A DNA stretch of 64,000 bases. Source: Istiophorus platypterus. Taxonomy: Eukaryota > Chordata > Actinopteri > Istiophoriformes > Istiophoridae. Shown one piece after another: positions 1 to 15,700 of this stretch. Made by a program: the position numbers and the translations under genes. The DNA lies in contig CM029124.1 of NCBI GenBank assembly GCA_016859345.1, positions 12,099,980 to 12,163,979 of the forward strand, read 5' to 3'. Below the pieces are notes generated by a model that had not been told where the DNA came from, ran no database searches, and saw only the letters and a program-made list of their open reading frames with translations. Each line of letters starts with the position of its first letter. The first letter of the stretch is position 1.

Positions 1-718
1 ACGAGACTGATCAGGGACTAATCCCCGCCTCCTGCTTGTCATCTGCTCAACGAAACCCCTCGACCAAGAAAGACAGATTCAGTTGGGTTGAAATGCTCTC
101 ACCAGAAGTCGGATACCTACCAAATTTTCTCTTGCCGCCTTCTAGTACTTGGATCCTCTCGAGTTCGGCCAGGCAGGGCGGCTCTGAAAAGAACAAAAAA
201 AATGTTTTTTACAAGAGAATATTAAGAAATGAAACATACTCCTATTGACAACTAGACGTAGACCAGACTACTACCTAAAATCTGACAAAAACAACCTAAA
301 CCGACTTCACTTATGAGCAACGGTTTTCTAATGACCTCTTACAATTATAAAATCAATACCCATGCAGTTCCTTCCCAAACAAAGAACTGTATAAGCTTGG
401 GACCTAGACCAAGTTTCTGCTTGGCTGGCTGGCTGACAGGCGCAATCTACAAGAGTTGTGGGAGAACCAGGCTGTCAACAAGCAGCAGGAATGTTTTTAG
501 TGCCTTGCAGTGGCCGCTTCACCCCATAGTGGGAACAGGAGGGTGAGTACGATGTCAAATAATGACGGACCAACGCACGACACAGAGGATACATCTTAGG
601 GCCGTGGAATACCTTGAAATTTGAATGCATTTGCCAGGGGGAATATGTCTGCACAAGGGCACACGACAGTGTGTATACACAGCCCACCCCGCCGCCCACC
701 CTCCCCCAGAACACTCAC
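1..718 (-). other. spock2: Part of spock2 intron 7
   Basis: This is sequence downstream (on the minus strand) of the donor GTGAGTG at 718. I searched it for the thyroglobulin-domain exon expected next (WCVD motif) and did not find it, so the stretch is read as intron. Short open frames here have no recognisable content. Confidence 0.6.
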
Positions 719-3700
719 TCTCTCTCCAGAAGCAGAGACACCACTCCGCAGTGGAGACTTTGCCGTCCCTGTAGGAGTCACAGGAGTTGAAGAATGGCCG
801 GATGCAGATCTCGTACTTGTCCAGGTTTATGGCAGCCAGCTCAGCCTGGTCCAGGTAAAGGTCGCTGTTGGTATCCAGCCTGGAAAACATCCAGCCTATG
901 GAGTCCTTACAGCTGGCCACCAGGCTCCTGTCCAGCACTGAAAACATTAAGACACACAAATAACCATTAACTTTTTTTTTTTTTTTTAAATCTGGGGACA
1001 GCTGCAAAAAAGACTAATAAAACACTGCCAGTGTGCTCAGAAATATATCCTCCGTCTAGTGCAAATCCACTTGGTTTCTTATTTTCTTAATTATGACACA
1101 GGTTTCAACAAAAAATAGTTCTCTCTATTAAAATACTCAACCCAGTCCAAGAATTTCCAACTTCAGACTTTACAGCCTGGTTAAGAGTCGGTTCTTTTCA
1201 GGGACTAACTTTTGGCCGACTAGATCCTGAGGCTTGCTTACTGCTTTGAAGCACAGTGTGCTACTGGATGTGATGCAATGTTAGCTGCCCCTGTAACTAT
1301 TTCAAACATATGATATCCAGCAATTCGCCGCAAGATCTATATCCAGTGAGAGCAGGAGAACAAATGAAGCTGGCAGCAGAGCCAGAAGAACCATAATGTC
1401 AAATTTATTCTCCCTATTTTTGCTTTTTCAACTGTAGTCATTGCATGGCACAAATACCGTATTGGTCTATTAGACCTATGACTTGTTTAGACATTTTTTT
1501 ATAGTATGGCAATTGTAATTTAAGTATTGTGATTTCCTCTTAATGCACTCAGGATTCATGACATAGTAGCTCTAACCTGATGTGGTGCTGGCTGCAGTGG
1601 TTCTGGCCCCAGGCTTGCTGTTATTGTTCTGCTTGGCGTTGCTCTGCAGTAGTTGGAACCAGTCCCTCAGACGCTCCCCGAGATCAGCCAGATCCTGTCC
1701 GGTACAGCTCTCTGTGGAGGCCAGAGGGAGAGGAAGAGGGTGATGTTTGTTGCAACCCTTCATGTTGTTATGATAATGTTCTTATTATGTGTGACAGACA
1801 TAGATAAAGAATAGAAAAGAGAGACTGAAGTGATTACCAGTGAATTCTTAGTAATGCATTTGGCCTGGTTATTTCTTAGTAATGCATTTGGCCTGGTTAT
1901 TTCTTGTAATGGGTGTTGTGTGTTTAATCTTACCATGTTTACTGTCTTTGTTTGTAGGAGCAGCAGTTGGACAGGGACACAGACCTGGACACTTCAAGGT
2001 AAGCTCCTTCCCCGTAAGACACGCCTGCTGCTCCAGCTTGCACTGCAATACAAACACACACACACACACACACGCAATTACAAAAACAGACACATACACA
2101 CATACAAACATGCACCCTCACCGGTGACATCGACAAGGGGACGAACAGACAGGGAAATGAGTTATTGCCGCAACCCAGATCAAATATTCATGAGGTGACC
2201 GACTGTAAAACTTAATTCGGGTCTGAGACTCGCTCCTGAATGCACTTTCCAACCTCCCTCTGTGATTTTTTGTACTTTTAAACTTAAACCTACATTGGTT
2301 GTTTTTCACTCGGAGTTCTTGGCCTCCTGGCGTATGTAGGTCAATCATTTCCTCTCTCTTTCGCTCTCTGACAACTCCTGAGGGAAATATCTGGTTGTTT
2401 AGCTACTAAATGCTCCACCAACTAATTTGTCACTTTGTCTGTCTGTGGTTTTGCACTGGGCAGGTAAGTGTGCAGTGGCTCTGTCTGAAGTGACAGTGAC
2501 CTAAAAAAAAGAACCAAAAAATCTGAAAGACATTGGAGAGCTTCGCAGAGCTGAGGTGAACTGTAAAGTCGAGTGATCATTTTTTGTTTGGCACCACTAG
2601 TGATCCCTTTCATCTTACTCTTAGTCATTTCATCAGTTATTAAAATAAAATGATTTTGTGAAGCAAAGATGGGCAAATTCGCAGGGTTAGCAGGGTTAAA
2701 TTAATAAAAAATATTATACAGATAGACCATGCAATTATTATTTAATTATTTTTACAGTTATGGTTTTACAAACACACTATTTTGGGATGGGAAGGTTCAT
2801 TTAATGTCCATCAATATATCACCCCAAAGGCGACACACTGATGATAATGGTAACCAATCCTTTTTAGTACTGTAGGTTATATAATTTAAAGAAACAGATG
2901 CTATATATGAGTGATATGGTTGAAATCATTATCACAATATTAATAAAAAATATTTCTGTTATCGATATACACTCAGTTGACAGGTTATTAGGACCAGCTA
3001 GCTCAAACTAATGCACTCTAATACAACAGTGCTGCGATAAATCCTCACATCATGAAGGTTATAATTTTCAGTTTTGTTGAAACTGTTTTAGATAGCCGTT
3101 GATTCAACCCTATGGCCATTTTTAAGACTGTAGCTTGTGGTGCTGTTTAACTGTATTGCATTATACTGACAGGTTTCTCTATTATTTACTATGGGTACGA
3201 CAGAATATAACACCTCTCAGTATGATTCGACATAATTCAACACCACAAACTACAGCCTCCAAAAAAGACCACAAAGTTGAATTTTGTAAAACATGCCACT
3301 GAGAAACTAAACCACTGGAAGCAGATAAACCGGTAATACTAAATTCATTCCTAACCCTCCGGGTATGTATTTGTTTCAGTGCGTACCTTTGAGGCATAGT
3401 TGTGTCCGTCTGATCCGCACACAGGCCCAGTTGAGGAGATGGGACAGGGCTGACAGTTTCCATCAGGAGACCTGAGAGCCGGTTGCTTCAGTCTGCAGCA
3501 GGACAAGGACACACAAACACTTCAGCCTCCGCGAGTTCAGCTGAGACAGCAACCGCCCTGCTAATTCACAGTACAGCCGCAGAAGTACCAGCCTGAGCAT
3601 GAAACAAACAGCCCTCATCCATGTTGTCTGAATGTATTAGCTTATCATTAAACAGCAGGCAGTCGTACTGCACTGGTGCACAAACAAGCTTTATTATTAC

Positions 3701-6700
3701 CACTGTGGCCGACAGGGAGACATATCCCAGACCAGCGCAAGTCACAGACTGTAAACTAGGTTGTGTTGACCTCGTGACACTGTGCATGTACGAGATTTTT
3801 TTTGTTGTTGTTTTTTTACCATGTGTGTTTTGGGAGTTTGTCGGTACTTGCACAAGGGCTATACCCACTCACCTGTGTTCAAGTTTCTTGCGGTTGACGC
3901 ACACAGCTCTCTGGTAACCCTGGGCAATACACACCTTGTGCCGGCTGCACTTAACCTTTTGACAAGGGTCCTTGGTGGTGTCTACATCTGGGAAAAAAAA
4001 AAACAGAAAATTGGATGTGTACTGTTATATCCTGACTGCTTAACTTTTTACCCCGCTCTCTCTCTTTCTCTGCCCATCATCCCTCTTTTCACTCTTGTCT
4101 CAAATCCCAAATCTCTCCCCTCTTTTTGCTCAGAATAACGTGAGACTCAGACCGTAATTGGAGCAGAGTGGAACTGTTGGTCTCGTCTTAGCTGATCTGC
4201 ATATTGAGGCCTTCTGAGCTTTGCTGAGGGCAGAAAAAAAAAATCTTATTCTGAACATGAAAATTGAAAGACCTTCGAACAAGATGAAGCAGATGAGTTT
4301 GTTCCTCATGCACCCGCACTATGAGTTTGTGTAAAATCATCTTTGGCATAATGAAGAACTAGTCTCAAGATAAGAAAGTGCCTTACTTATACCTGACTGG
4401 CAGATTTACTTATTTATACACAATTTTAATATTACACTTTAGATGGCCTAAAGAAGATGAATATCTCTAGCAATGTAGGCTAAAGCCTGCATGGCCAGGT
4501 CACTCAGCCCTATCCATCACACTCTCTGCTAGCCGCTGGACCGTGTGTCAGCGCCCCCAACACACTCATATGTCACAGCTGTCTGTTCCTAGCAGGCCTC
4601 CTGGAGCCCGACCTGGATGCCACACTGTATTCTCTTCACCTGCCCCCAGCCTTTATTCACCTGCACTGCCCATCAGTACAATACACCTTTGAATATGGCC
4701 AATTCTTATTGCTTGTTTCATAAATCATCATCCTCTGCTCTTACTATTTTTATTGCACTATTACAATTTAGCATGGAGGCTGAGGATCCTCTCCTGTCCT
4801 TTCCAGGAGCTGAATGCATTAATGCTGCCTACATCACAGGATTACTGAAGCGAACTGTCAGATATCTGATTTCAGAAGCAAATCCAAAACAATACACCCC
4901 TCCCCTGTCATAGCTGAGCTGGTTGTATAACTGACTGACGGCTCTGCTGCCGGGGAGAAACAGTGAGGCTCGAAGGCATCAGTGCTCACATGCAGACTCC
5001 TCATCCGTTTAGACTGACAACAGTGGAGCATCATTCTCTGGTCTCCCTGTATCCCAGTTGGCACTGATTGTGTGGAGAATCTCAGTATACAGTATCACGT
5101 GCGTCTCCCAGCTTTCCCTCTCTGTCTGTTTCTGCCTTTCCCGCTCCGGCTCTTTCTCAGCACTATCCTCTTTTCTCACTGCCTGCCTTTCTTGTCCTTG
5201 CAGACTTGATGTTTCACCCTCCCCAGTCTAATTCCCACCAGCGCATCAGCAGAATCAGGGTGCAGCAGCCAATTCAATCCTTAGGATCCCTTTTCTGACA
5301 CAGAGAACAAGGAGATTAAGGTAGTAATGGGGATAGAGCACAGACGGTAAAGGGGCAGGGCTACGTATTTTGCCATCCACCCGATTAAAATTTCACCACT
5401 ACTTCCATCGAAGAAATTAAAACAAGCAGAATACAAACATAGAGTAGATAATCCTGCCCTCTAGAAGCAAAAACATTTGTAAACTTGTAAATAAATCTGC
5501 TGGCACAGAGTTATGTTGTGAGCACAGAAACATAAGGTGGCTGCCTGAGCCTCATGTTAATTTAACAGGCTTCCACAGATTAAAGCAGTGCCTGCAATGA
5601 TGACGTTTCCATAGCAACAGGCTCTCCGTGGTCCAGGAATCATTTCTGGGTTGACTGTGATTTGCAGCTCAATCTGGTGTTTCTGAGAACTCTCTCCTTC
5701 TCTGTTTCCGAAACCCCCCTTGTGCAATCGTGTCTATCAATCTACCTCTCTTCCTCCTTTTTACGTTCCTTTGTCTTCTCCTCGTATTAGATATATCTTC
5801 ACTGCATCTTCTCATTCTTGCTCTGCCTGCATGTCGCTTACTTCCTTCATCACATCAACTCTCTCTATTCCAACTCCTGATTCACCCACCTGCTTCCATT
5901 TATACTTCTGGAAAGTCTCTCCTTTGGTATTAAACTAATGCCTACGGCAGTAAACCTCTCTTAATTAGGCTCCCTGTGCTTCAGTCTAATCCAATCCAGA
6001 TTTGCATGAGGTTTATCCCTGCAGATTGGGGATAACGGAAGCAGAGCTCAGGGCACATCCTCATCATCAACCCTCTTATCTTCTGTTTACACACTCAGTC
6101 TCTAATATCATCAGTGATATCTTTTCCTCTACGTAGTGAAGCCAGTCCTGTCTCTGTTGTCTGCAATTGTTAGTCCTGGCTTGAATCCCCACAGCAAAAA
6201 AAGATGACAAGCAAGCCAAGGAAAGGAGAGTAAAGGTCTAAACTTAAACCTGTGTTCATTGACTTTTTGGGATAATTGCAAGGAGTGCAACAAGCTGAAA
6301 ATGCAACAGTGACATATTATCACTGTTTATGATAAAAAATTACTTATTTACTTGCACATTCAGCACACATAGAGTCTTTTTCTTGGCCACTTGGTGAATT
6401 AATATCTAAAGTTCATTTTCTTTTAGTTCCATTTTTTGTCCCCTGAAAAAATATACCTTGCTCTTCAGCTGTGTGATGCTCCACTATGTTACCTAACTAG
6501 CTGTTAACTTTTTTCTCTCCGTAGTTTCATGCTGACCAGGTAACATTAGTATACAGCAGTATGACCGAAAAAGCCACAGTAGCTGCCCATTCTACCTGGG
6601 CTTCAAAGCTAAAATAATGCTAAATAAAAATCAATAGGGAAATAACTAACAATCAAGCTGGAATTACACAATTATTTTTATTTTGGAACGGAATCAGATA

Positions 6701-9700
6701 ATGACGAGGAAAAGATTTAGTGGCAAGATGATGTTAGGCATGCTTTAAATACATGGGGTTGGAGTAATGCTGAGCCCTTCACAGCTTTGCATGTGGGTTT
6801 TTGAATTTGATAAATTCAGCCCCAGGTGGTCCAAGGAGGGTGAGAAGGGGTGACACTGGATAAATTTGAGGAGTGTGAAGATGAGAATAGCAGCAGCAGT
6901 GCCAGGATGATTATAAGTTCTGTTTTTGGAGGTAAAGAGTTGTAGCAGTCCTGACATTAGATGTGTACAGCATGTGCAAGGAGCTGGGCAGACTCCCTGG
7001 TGTGGGAATAATCAGCTTTGTTGGATTACACTGGAGTAAAAAGATGTTTATAGTGGTGGAGGGCAAGATTTTTCCAACAATCAACCATATATATGTGTAT
7101 GTGGGCTGCCAATGCACCAGTATCTATCAATACCCTCAAGAGGTATTAAACTCTAGACCTTTCTGAGTGTGGACTCAGCATGTTCTCCTATCTCCTTCGT
7201 GTCCGCGATTGATCTGAAACCATTGATTTGCAAGAAAGTGTCCATTCACCATTCACCTGTGCGCCCTGGCTGAGATAAGCTTCCAGAAAGCCAAGATACT
7301 CTCAAAAGTGTATGTTTAAAAAAAATCAGGTCGCAAACACATTAGTGCTGGCGTGGCTGTGCGTCTGTGAGTGACAACGTGCACTTGTTTGTTCTTACAA
7401 ATCCAAATTACAGCCCTTCTCCTGCTGTGTTTACCCTCTTAAGAGCGAGGTGATTCAATCAGTTTCTGGATTGATGAATTGACTGTAGAAATCCACTGCA
7501 AATTACCATGACCGCTCCCTCACTCAGCACAGCGCTGGCTGAAGTGGAGTCAGCCACTACAGTGTCTGAATGCAAATTTTCACCTCAGTCTGTTGTTGGC
7601 GTTGACTGTCTGTGCGTTAGGAGTGTTGACAGTTCAAAAGCTCTGGCTTCCTTTACTTGGCGGTGCAGCTGCGGTTGGGGCTGCCTGGCTGAGTAATGGG
7701 GCCTGAAGGTTCACTCAGGCTCGGGAGTAAAGATATCACACTGATTTAGTCATGTCTCAGGGGGACAAATCTTCCCTTTTCGCGCCTGCGCTTCATTAGG
7801 CCACTCATAAAGGACAGCAGATCAATGAAGGGAGATAGCACACTCGTGTCAGAATGAGAGAAAGGGAAGTAGATAGATGAAGGGCTTTATGCTGTGTGAA
7901 ATGAAAGTAGTGAAGTACTATTCATCTGACAACCTGAGGCAAGCATATAAAACTTTGGTAGAGTTTCATAAAAGCTGAGCACACACATCTGAAATCCTAC
8001 GTTAGAGAGTTGCCACTTGTGAAGCTGATCTATGTCAGTTAGTTTGACCCAGAGCCCAGAAAAAAGCTGGTGCATTATTTCAACTCTATTGCTGTAAAAG
8101 AACATCAGTACTGGAGGTTTCTGCAAAACCCAGGTTTATGATCAGTGTAAACAATTTTTTAATGAATCAAAGGCAAATCCTGCAATATTTGAACATGGAA
8201 ACAATGGCATGGTAAAGGTCAGGGAAAGATTTTGTTCATGGCAAATAACCAGCGTTCAATTCTTCCAGTAGTTTTCAGAGATGTTTACCATCTATGCCAA
8301 GGGGTGCTGAAGCTGCTTGGGAGGCTCTTGGTGGCCCAATATCTTATTAAGACACCTTGCATTTCACCATACAGCAAATGACTAATAAAATTCCAGCAGT
8401 GCCTTAAAGGTGATGTCTGTACAGTGCCTTTACCAGGTATTGACAGTGTAATAACACTGAGGTCAGTGTCTCTGTAAAAGAAAATTGCAATATCTTGCTG
8501 TTTCATTTTAAATTAAAATATATAAATGAAGATTAACGCACAGCATAACGCATTAAGACCGATGAACAGAGCACAAAGACATCCTTCACTTTTTAAAATG
8601 TTCATCCTATTATGCTCTCCTACCACAGCTAACTCACTTTTCCCCCTCCTATCCATATCCTCATCACCAAACTACCTTAGAGCTGGCGGGAGTCATGTTA
8701 GTGTCAGTCACTTTACACTAAATCAGCGCATATTAGCTCCCACCCTGTCTCACTCACTTCTCATGCTTTTACTTCTCTCTCTGGCCTTTCATTAGAAGCC
8801 ATAATTAGTCCTTCATTAAGCCTTTGGAAATTGGGCTAATCGACTCTGCCATTCAGCTGACTTCATTTAGGCTGCAAATCAAGTGACAATGGTTGAGGAC
8901 ACGACTCTGTGTCATGACTTCATCTTGCAGAGCCTCAATTAAGGCTAAAGTTGCGGCAGGAGTCAAGGAGGAGACCTCAGACAGTGAGCCCTCTTGTGCG
9001 GCTCCTACTCGAGTGCGGCAGAGAAAGAGAAAAAGGAAGAAGCAGAACAAAGCAATGATGGGTTGAAGTCGAGCCAATGTTTTGCATCTCCTGGGGGTGG
9101 CACATCAGATCCACTCAAGCAGATAAAACACATCTCTAACATCTCTCAACCTTTTTGCTGAGGAAACGCTACAAGCGTGGACAGCGAGCGGCTGACCTCA
9201 GAATACAAACACAGAATGCCGCTGTCCGATACGATGAACCAGTGACGGTTTGGGAGGCATCACAGTTCAAATGCGGGCCACGCATTCTCTCTTCATGCTG
9301 CAGTAAAGACTAATGACACTCAGCTTAAATAAATCATGTGGCTTTGCTTTCACTGCCTCAGCGTGTGCAGTTAAACCAAAATTTGCTTCTTTTATGGCCT
9401 GTAGGAATGAAATTATGTCTTTGCCTCAATCCTGAGCATGTGTCAAAGCATTTTGAGCAAACATTTTGAATAATTTTCTGGAATCATGTAAGTGACTTTA
9501 AATATTTCAAGGGAGTTTTGATTTTTGAGTTGTTTGTTTTTCAATTTCAGGAGAAAAGAAGCATCATAGAGGAAGACAAATTCATTCTGAGATTAGTAGT
9601 ATCTCAGGCAAACTTTCTCCAGGAAAAGGCTTTTTCCAAAAAAATCTATTCCATGCATGATAATAATTTCTTTACAAAAATACAATTAATGTGCTTGCAA

Positions 9701-12700
9701 AAAACAAAAAAAAAAAATTAAACAACTTTTTTTATGCTTGAAATGACTCATTACATGGTCAGGATGTGAACCTATATGAAACCCAACAAAACAATAATGT
9801 TATATTCAGGGACTTAAATAACCAAACAGTGAGAAAGAGATGAAATCACTTGACACTTACTGTCACTAGAAGCTTGATTTTCATCCCATGTACGCACATA
9901 ATCATCCTGCAGGAACATGAAGAAAACAATAATTTATTAGCAATTACATAGAATGAGGATCCGGGTCATTCACACTGCAGGCCGGAGCGCACAGTGTTGT
10001 TTCTACCATAATGCATTAACATTGTCAACTCCATAGACGAGAAGGGAAGTAGTTTACATTATTATCGCACACTGACTATAATGTGAATATTATTTTTGCA
10101 GCATGATAATTAGCTGAGTGAGTGACACCAGAGACAGATGGATATGTACTGTGGCTGTACATTTGTATGGAAATGAGCCCAGCAAATCTGCACCCAATGC
10201 CTGTGTGTGTGAGACATAGGGCATCGGGGGGTGAGCTACCTTTTAAATGCACTGCCTTTTTCCCCCAGTTAATTAGAACATTAATCCTTCTAATTAAAAA
10301 TGGGCAACTTGAAGGAGCTGGGTAACAAAGGCAGAGAAGGGAGATGGATGGAGAAGGAGCGATAAAGACATACAAAAAGACAAGGATGAGTCATGAATGA
10401 AAAAGACATCATACAAAGGCAGCTGGAGGAACACTTCGGAGAAATGAGACAGAACTGACCTCAACCTCCTGGTGTAATGGCAGCAAAAGGAGAGAAAAGA
10501 GCCAATATTAGTGAAGTAGAAAGGTGCAATTTAAGCTGCATTCTATAATACTACAAGAAACACTTAACGTTCATTTCAAAGTATTTTTGAGAACATTACA
10601 TATACTTGTATAATCAAGCAACAACACAGTAGAATTCAGAAAAGACATCTTATCCTTATGTCAAATTATGTGCTTCATCAACATTGTGCGGATGTCATGT
10701 GATCAGATTTGATTGACTGCCTGGAGATCAACCCTTTTTCTGATCAGATATTCTTATTGGAACCCATCTCTCATCGTAAGGAGCTGATTAAAAATAAATG
10801 TCATTCGGGCCTTTAATATCAAATAAATTGTAAAAAGTTTAGAAAAATCATACACTGACAGCATTGACCTTTTTGATTAATTTTTCATGCTGAAACTGAA
10901 AACATGTCTCATTAAAAAACGGAAATTAATAAAGGTGTAACTGCATTAAATCTGACACATCTTTGATTGTATTTTCCTCAGATATATGGGGATCCTACAG
11001 GAAGCAGTACAGATTCAAAGGTTTTTGAGTATATTGCTGTGTCAGAATTAATAAATGTGAATCATATGAAGATATTTACAATCAGCCCCCCCCCCCCTTT
11101 GCAACGAGTTACTCATCACCGTAAACATTTACTATACTGGAAGCGTGTGCAAAACAGGTCCCTGGAAGGTGATAAATCCTGACACAACACGTGAAATAAG
11201 CAGACCTCATGAAAGCTGGGACCTTCCTCTTTAACCCTAAGAGTTTTATCTCACGATGTAAATATTTCCACTTCTGACAAGGGCTCCACTTAAGAATCGG
11301 AATCAAGCAAACTGCACCACTGTTGCTCTGCTCATCCTCCGCTTGCTGCAGCGCAAAGCTCATTTCCCCTCCTCAATTACAGAAAAAAATCCCGTCCAGT
11401 AAACTGCCGTGTGTTTGGAACTTAACCTGAGACTCCAGTCGAGCTTCCTGAATGATTGTCAGTTTTGCAGTTTAACCTTGTTGGGCCTGATGGGGTCACA
11501 CATTAGCAGGGTAAGACCTCAAAGAGTTTAATGACTTGGCCATTTATCTAACGCCTCCCATGTCTCCTTTATTGATAGTTCAGCTCCTGCATTATTTAGC
11601 AGCCTTTCTGTATTTGTGTTTCTGCCAGGGCCGATGAGGAAAGCGCCCCGCTGCGCTGACAGTACTGGAAATCGATGATTTCATAAAAGAAAGGCTGCAG
11701 AAAATGTATTCGGGGAAAATAAGTTCTCCTGAGTGTTCAATGAAATTGAGCATGAAACGCAGAGCACGGTGACAAGATTAACGCACAGCGGAGAAGTTAT
11801 ATGACTCAAAAAATATGACAAAATTCTGATGAAAGGGTGCTAGTTTCTACACAGAAGTGATAAGAGGAGGCAGGATGGGAGCTGAAAACGCTCAGCTGTA
11901 CCCAGGAGCTCTGTGATTTACCTGATAACATCAGCTCAGATCTCCTCTTGTTTAGAATTGTGGGGAAGCTTATCCTCTGCGTCAAACAAGGCAGGATGTT
12001 CAACCCGCCGCTGAGCTCCACAGTTACTAATTGACAAATCACAATCCCTCAAATCTGCGGGGTAGGGGTGATGACCAGGTGAGACTCCCCACTGCAAAAT
12101 TGGACTCAACTCCAGGGAAACTGAATAGTATCGCAGAGATCTCTGCAAAAGTATGTGATAGACAGATATTGTGCTTGTTGGGTTAGACCTAAACAGAAAA
12201 ACAAACGCGCACCTGGCTGAAATTAATGTGCTATTGTATTTGTATATTCAACCAGTTGCGTATGAGACTGACAGGTGATTCTGGTTAAATTTCCGCCATC
12301 AGATGCAGTGTGTATTAACTGTAGTTATCCTAAGGGCTTTGTTCATGGTGATAGTGGGATGGGAGGCTTTACCGCCCCGTCAGTAACAGTGTAAACACTC
12401 TTTTGTGGAGATCTGTGCAGGTTCATACTTGACCTTCTCTCAAGATTGCTTAATCTACTGCTCAGTAGATTCATCAACCCATGCAGAACAGCACAGAGCT
12501 AGGATGTATGCACCAAATTTTGCATTAGAAATAAAAGCACCAAAGGGTCAAAAAATTCATGCAATAACCAATTTCAGTCCCCTATGAGTGAGGTTAAAAA
12601 AAGCTTCAGATCTGCTGCAAAGTAAATACAAGCATGAAGGGAGATCCAAGTCTGTAAATGTAAGCTGATTCCAACCTACTGATGCAGAAAAGTGATTCCT

Positions 12701-15700
12701 GTGTGCCTATTCCTTGATGAGTGACTAAAGAGTGATTCAGGTTTGATCCAAGTAAGGCTGTTGAGTGTGTCGTTTTTTTAAGAAAAAAAATATCAACTCG
12801 CTTTTGAATGCAGATCATGTAAAAATATCAAAAAGTCCTTGAAATTTAAATGGCAAAATCTGTTGTTGGTCCATTCCCTCCAGAGTGAAACATTTAAGCA
12901 TTTTTAATCGGGATGACATCAGGGTTTTAAAAAATAAAACCGCTTTCTGATATTACACTGCTTTGGTCAAGGTTAGATGTAGACAAAAAAAAAACACTTG
13001 GTTAGGTTTAGAGAAAGATCATGGTTTGGGGGTAAAATGACAAAGTCTCCAGCTTTTCCACGAGACTGAGCCCCACTCTGCACCGAAGGTCCGGCTCACT
13101 GGTAATCTCCCTCCAGGCTTTCATTGAGGACTGGGCCGCATGCCCACCACTTCTGCCGCTGAAGCCCCCTTTTTCATTTCAAGATGAGGGTCTCTGAGTG
13201 ATGAGGGCAAAAAGCTGACCGTGATTTCTCTCGGAGATGGAAAGCATCAGTTAGCTGATTATTTAGCAGACATCCTCCTAATTGTTGGCCAAAAATGCAT
13301 GACCTAATATTTTCTAGTTTACACTGGTACATATAGCCTCCAGGTAACAGATGTATGCCCGTACTCTACATCTGACAATGACAAACACTGTTGCCTTCTC
13401 CAACCTACTTGCCTTTGATATCGAAGCATTACAACCCTAAACCTGTTAAAAAAAAACAAAAAAAACTTGCCAGAGTAATATGTAATAAAGTTTAGCTCAC
13501 TTTAAGCAGTGCATGTAGTGACTGACTTACCTCAGGGCTTACTGCACCTTTGTACACGCACCGCCCATCGGTATTACAAACCTGAACAAACCTGTATACT
13601 CTATTCAACCGTGGCTGAAACAAGCTCTCTAACTTCAGCCAACAGTCGACTACAAGAAATAATCTAATTACTTTATATATTTAGAGGTCTGCACCAGGTA
13701 TATACCACAAAAATAAACAAAAACTTAATAAAAACATCCTGGCACCAATCCTAATTTCAATTTAAAACAGTGAAATCTTGCAGTGGTTCCAGTATCCAAG
13801 AAGTGTTATCTATCATATTCATGCACTGATGTTATATTTTATTTTATATATTTTATTTTAAATAATCTTATCGAAGCACACCACAGAAATATATTCTGCT
13901 AGATCATTTGCGGCACAAAATGTAACCCCAAAATCTGATGAAATGAAGTGAAACATAAAAAATGACATTGGCCTGAGGTTTTCTTCAGCAGTGATGCTGC
14001 ATACAGCATCATATCACTTCCACCCACCTAGAGACTCACATAAAGACTCTGTTGCTGTTCACAGCCTCTCAGCTTTGGTTTACAGATTACATGAGACATG
14101 CTTGAGATGAGACAAAACCCCCTCAACAATATTCCCATCCTGTATGTTCTCCTCTTATCTTCATGCACATTAGGCTTCGGGGCATGAGAACCAAGCCTGC
14201 CGATTCCTGTATTTCTGCAAGCACACGGGGCTCTGAGCTGATGCTTAAGGATTGCAGAGCAGAGGCAGAGCTTCAAATGCTGAAAGACTTGTCTGCTTCC
14301 CTTACAGGACAGAGTCAAGTGCAGGGCTTATGTAAGAGAGCTGGGAGGAGTGAGTGAATAAAAGGTGAAGTGGGGGGCAGTCCTTTTGGGAAGCAGACCG
14401 ATGGGAAAAATAAGGGTGGGGACGAAGTAATGATGTAGAGTAGCGGTTCCCCACTAATAGTCGCAAAATGAATCGGAGACGTCAGGAAATTGCTTTGAAA
14501 ATATAAGAAAAAAGTATTTCTGCAAACCAAGTTATCCTTGTTTTTCTGTTTTCCTGTCCTCTGATCCTTGCTTTTTTCAAAGTAAGGCATTGGATATTTC
14601 TACCTCTTGAGGCCACAATCAAAGTGAAGCACTGGATACTTTTACCTCCTGTGGCCTCAAAATGTTTCAAATAAAATGAAAAGATTTGGGGGAATTTTAA
14701 TAATCCTTTAGTGTTTTCTCTCCCCATTTTCTGGGTATTGAATGTGCTTTGCCTAGAAGACAGACTCAGAGAAAAAAAGAGACCTGTGCTACATTACACT
14801 CTCTAAACCCTATTGGTTTTAACTTAGTCTTTGATTTGATTTGATAATTTTTACTCTGATACAAATCTATATCGATTTATCCTCAGTTTTTGTGATGTAC
14901 TCTATCTGCACGCCGTTGATCTATTTTGACTCTGGGGACTAAAGCTCTGAACCACATGCTCTATGTCTAGCTTGGTCTATGTCTAGCTCTAACTTTTATG
15001 TCATTTTATGCTTTGAGATTTGTCCTGCTGAAGGTCTAGTGACTGCAAGGTTGGCTTCATTAATACAGCGTTCCCTTTTATAATAATCCCTTCATTTCAA
15101 AAAGGGTGAACATAAAAACCGGTTTTAAATATGTTCCCGTAAATGGAATGAGTTACAAAAAGTTTAGAAATTAAATATCTCATGTTTTCTGATGTACCAG
15201 GTTTCATTTAAAAATGCAATTACAACCATTTGAAAGTCTAATTTAGAAGTAATAATTTACGTATTTCTTATACCTGAGTTTGCAGAGAGATTCCAATTTC
15301 TATCTTAAAAGCTACTCAGACAGATGAATAGACATGCCGTCTCTATTGCACTTCTCCTTACTGGTTTATACATGAATAACCTCTTTCACTCTGAGGATGG
15401 TGGTCAAAAGGTATTAATTTGCGTATGCACTGAATAGTGAGATACTTACTGGGAACTACAGATATTGTGCATTATATATAATAATTCCCTGCCTCGTTCA
15501 AGAAAGGCTCTAATTACACTCTTCACACTCAAGTAGAGATGAGTGATGTCAGAAATACTGCAACAGGAAAGGATGGAGAAAATATCAAATACAAAGCCTG
15601 GTTGAAAATTGTACTCAGGTGTGTTAAACAGTGAATAGGTTTTTCCGTTTCACCATGTACATGTTCAAAGGCGTAGGACAAAAAAAGTGACTGTTTTCAT

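Noticed and set aside
621..941. 106-codon plus-strand open frame
   Set aside because: Antisense shadow of the spock2 EF-hand exon at 719-937.
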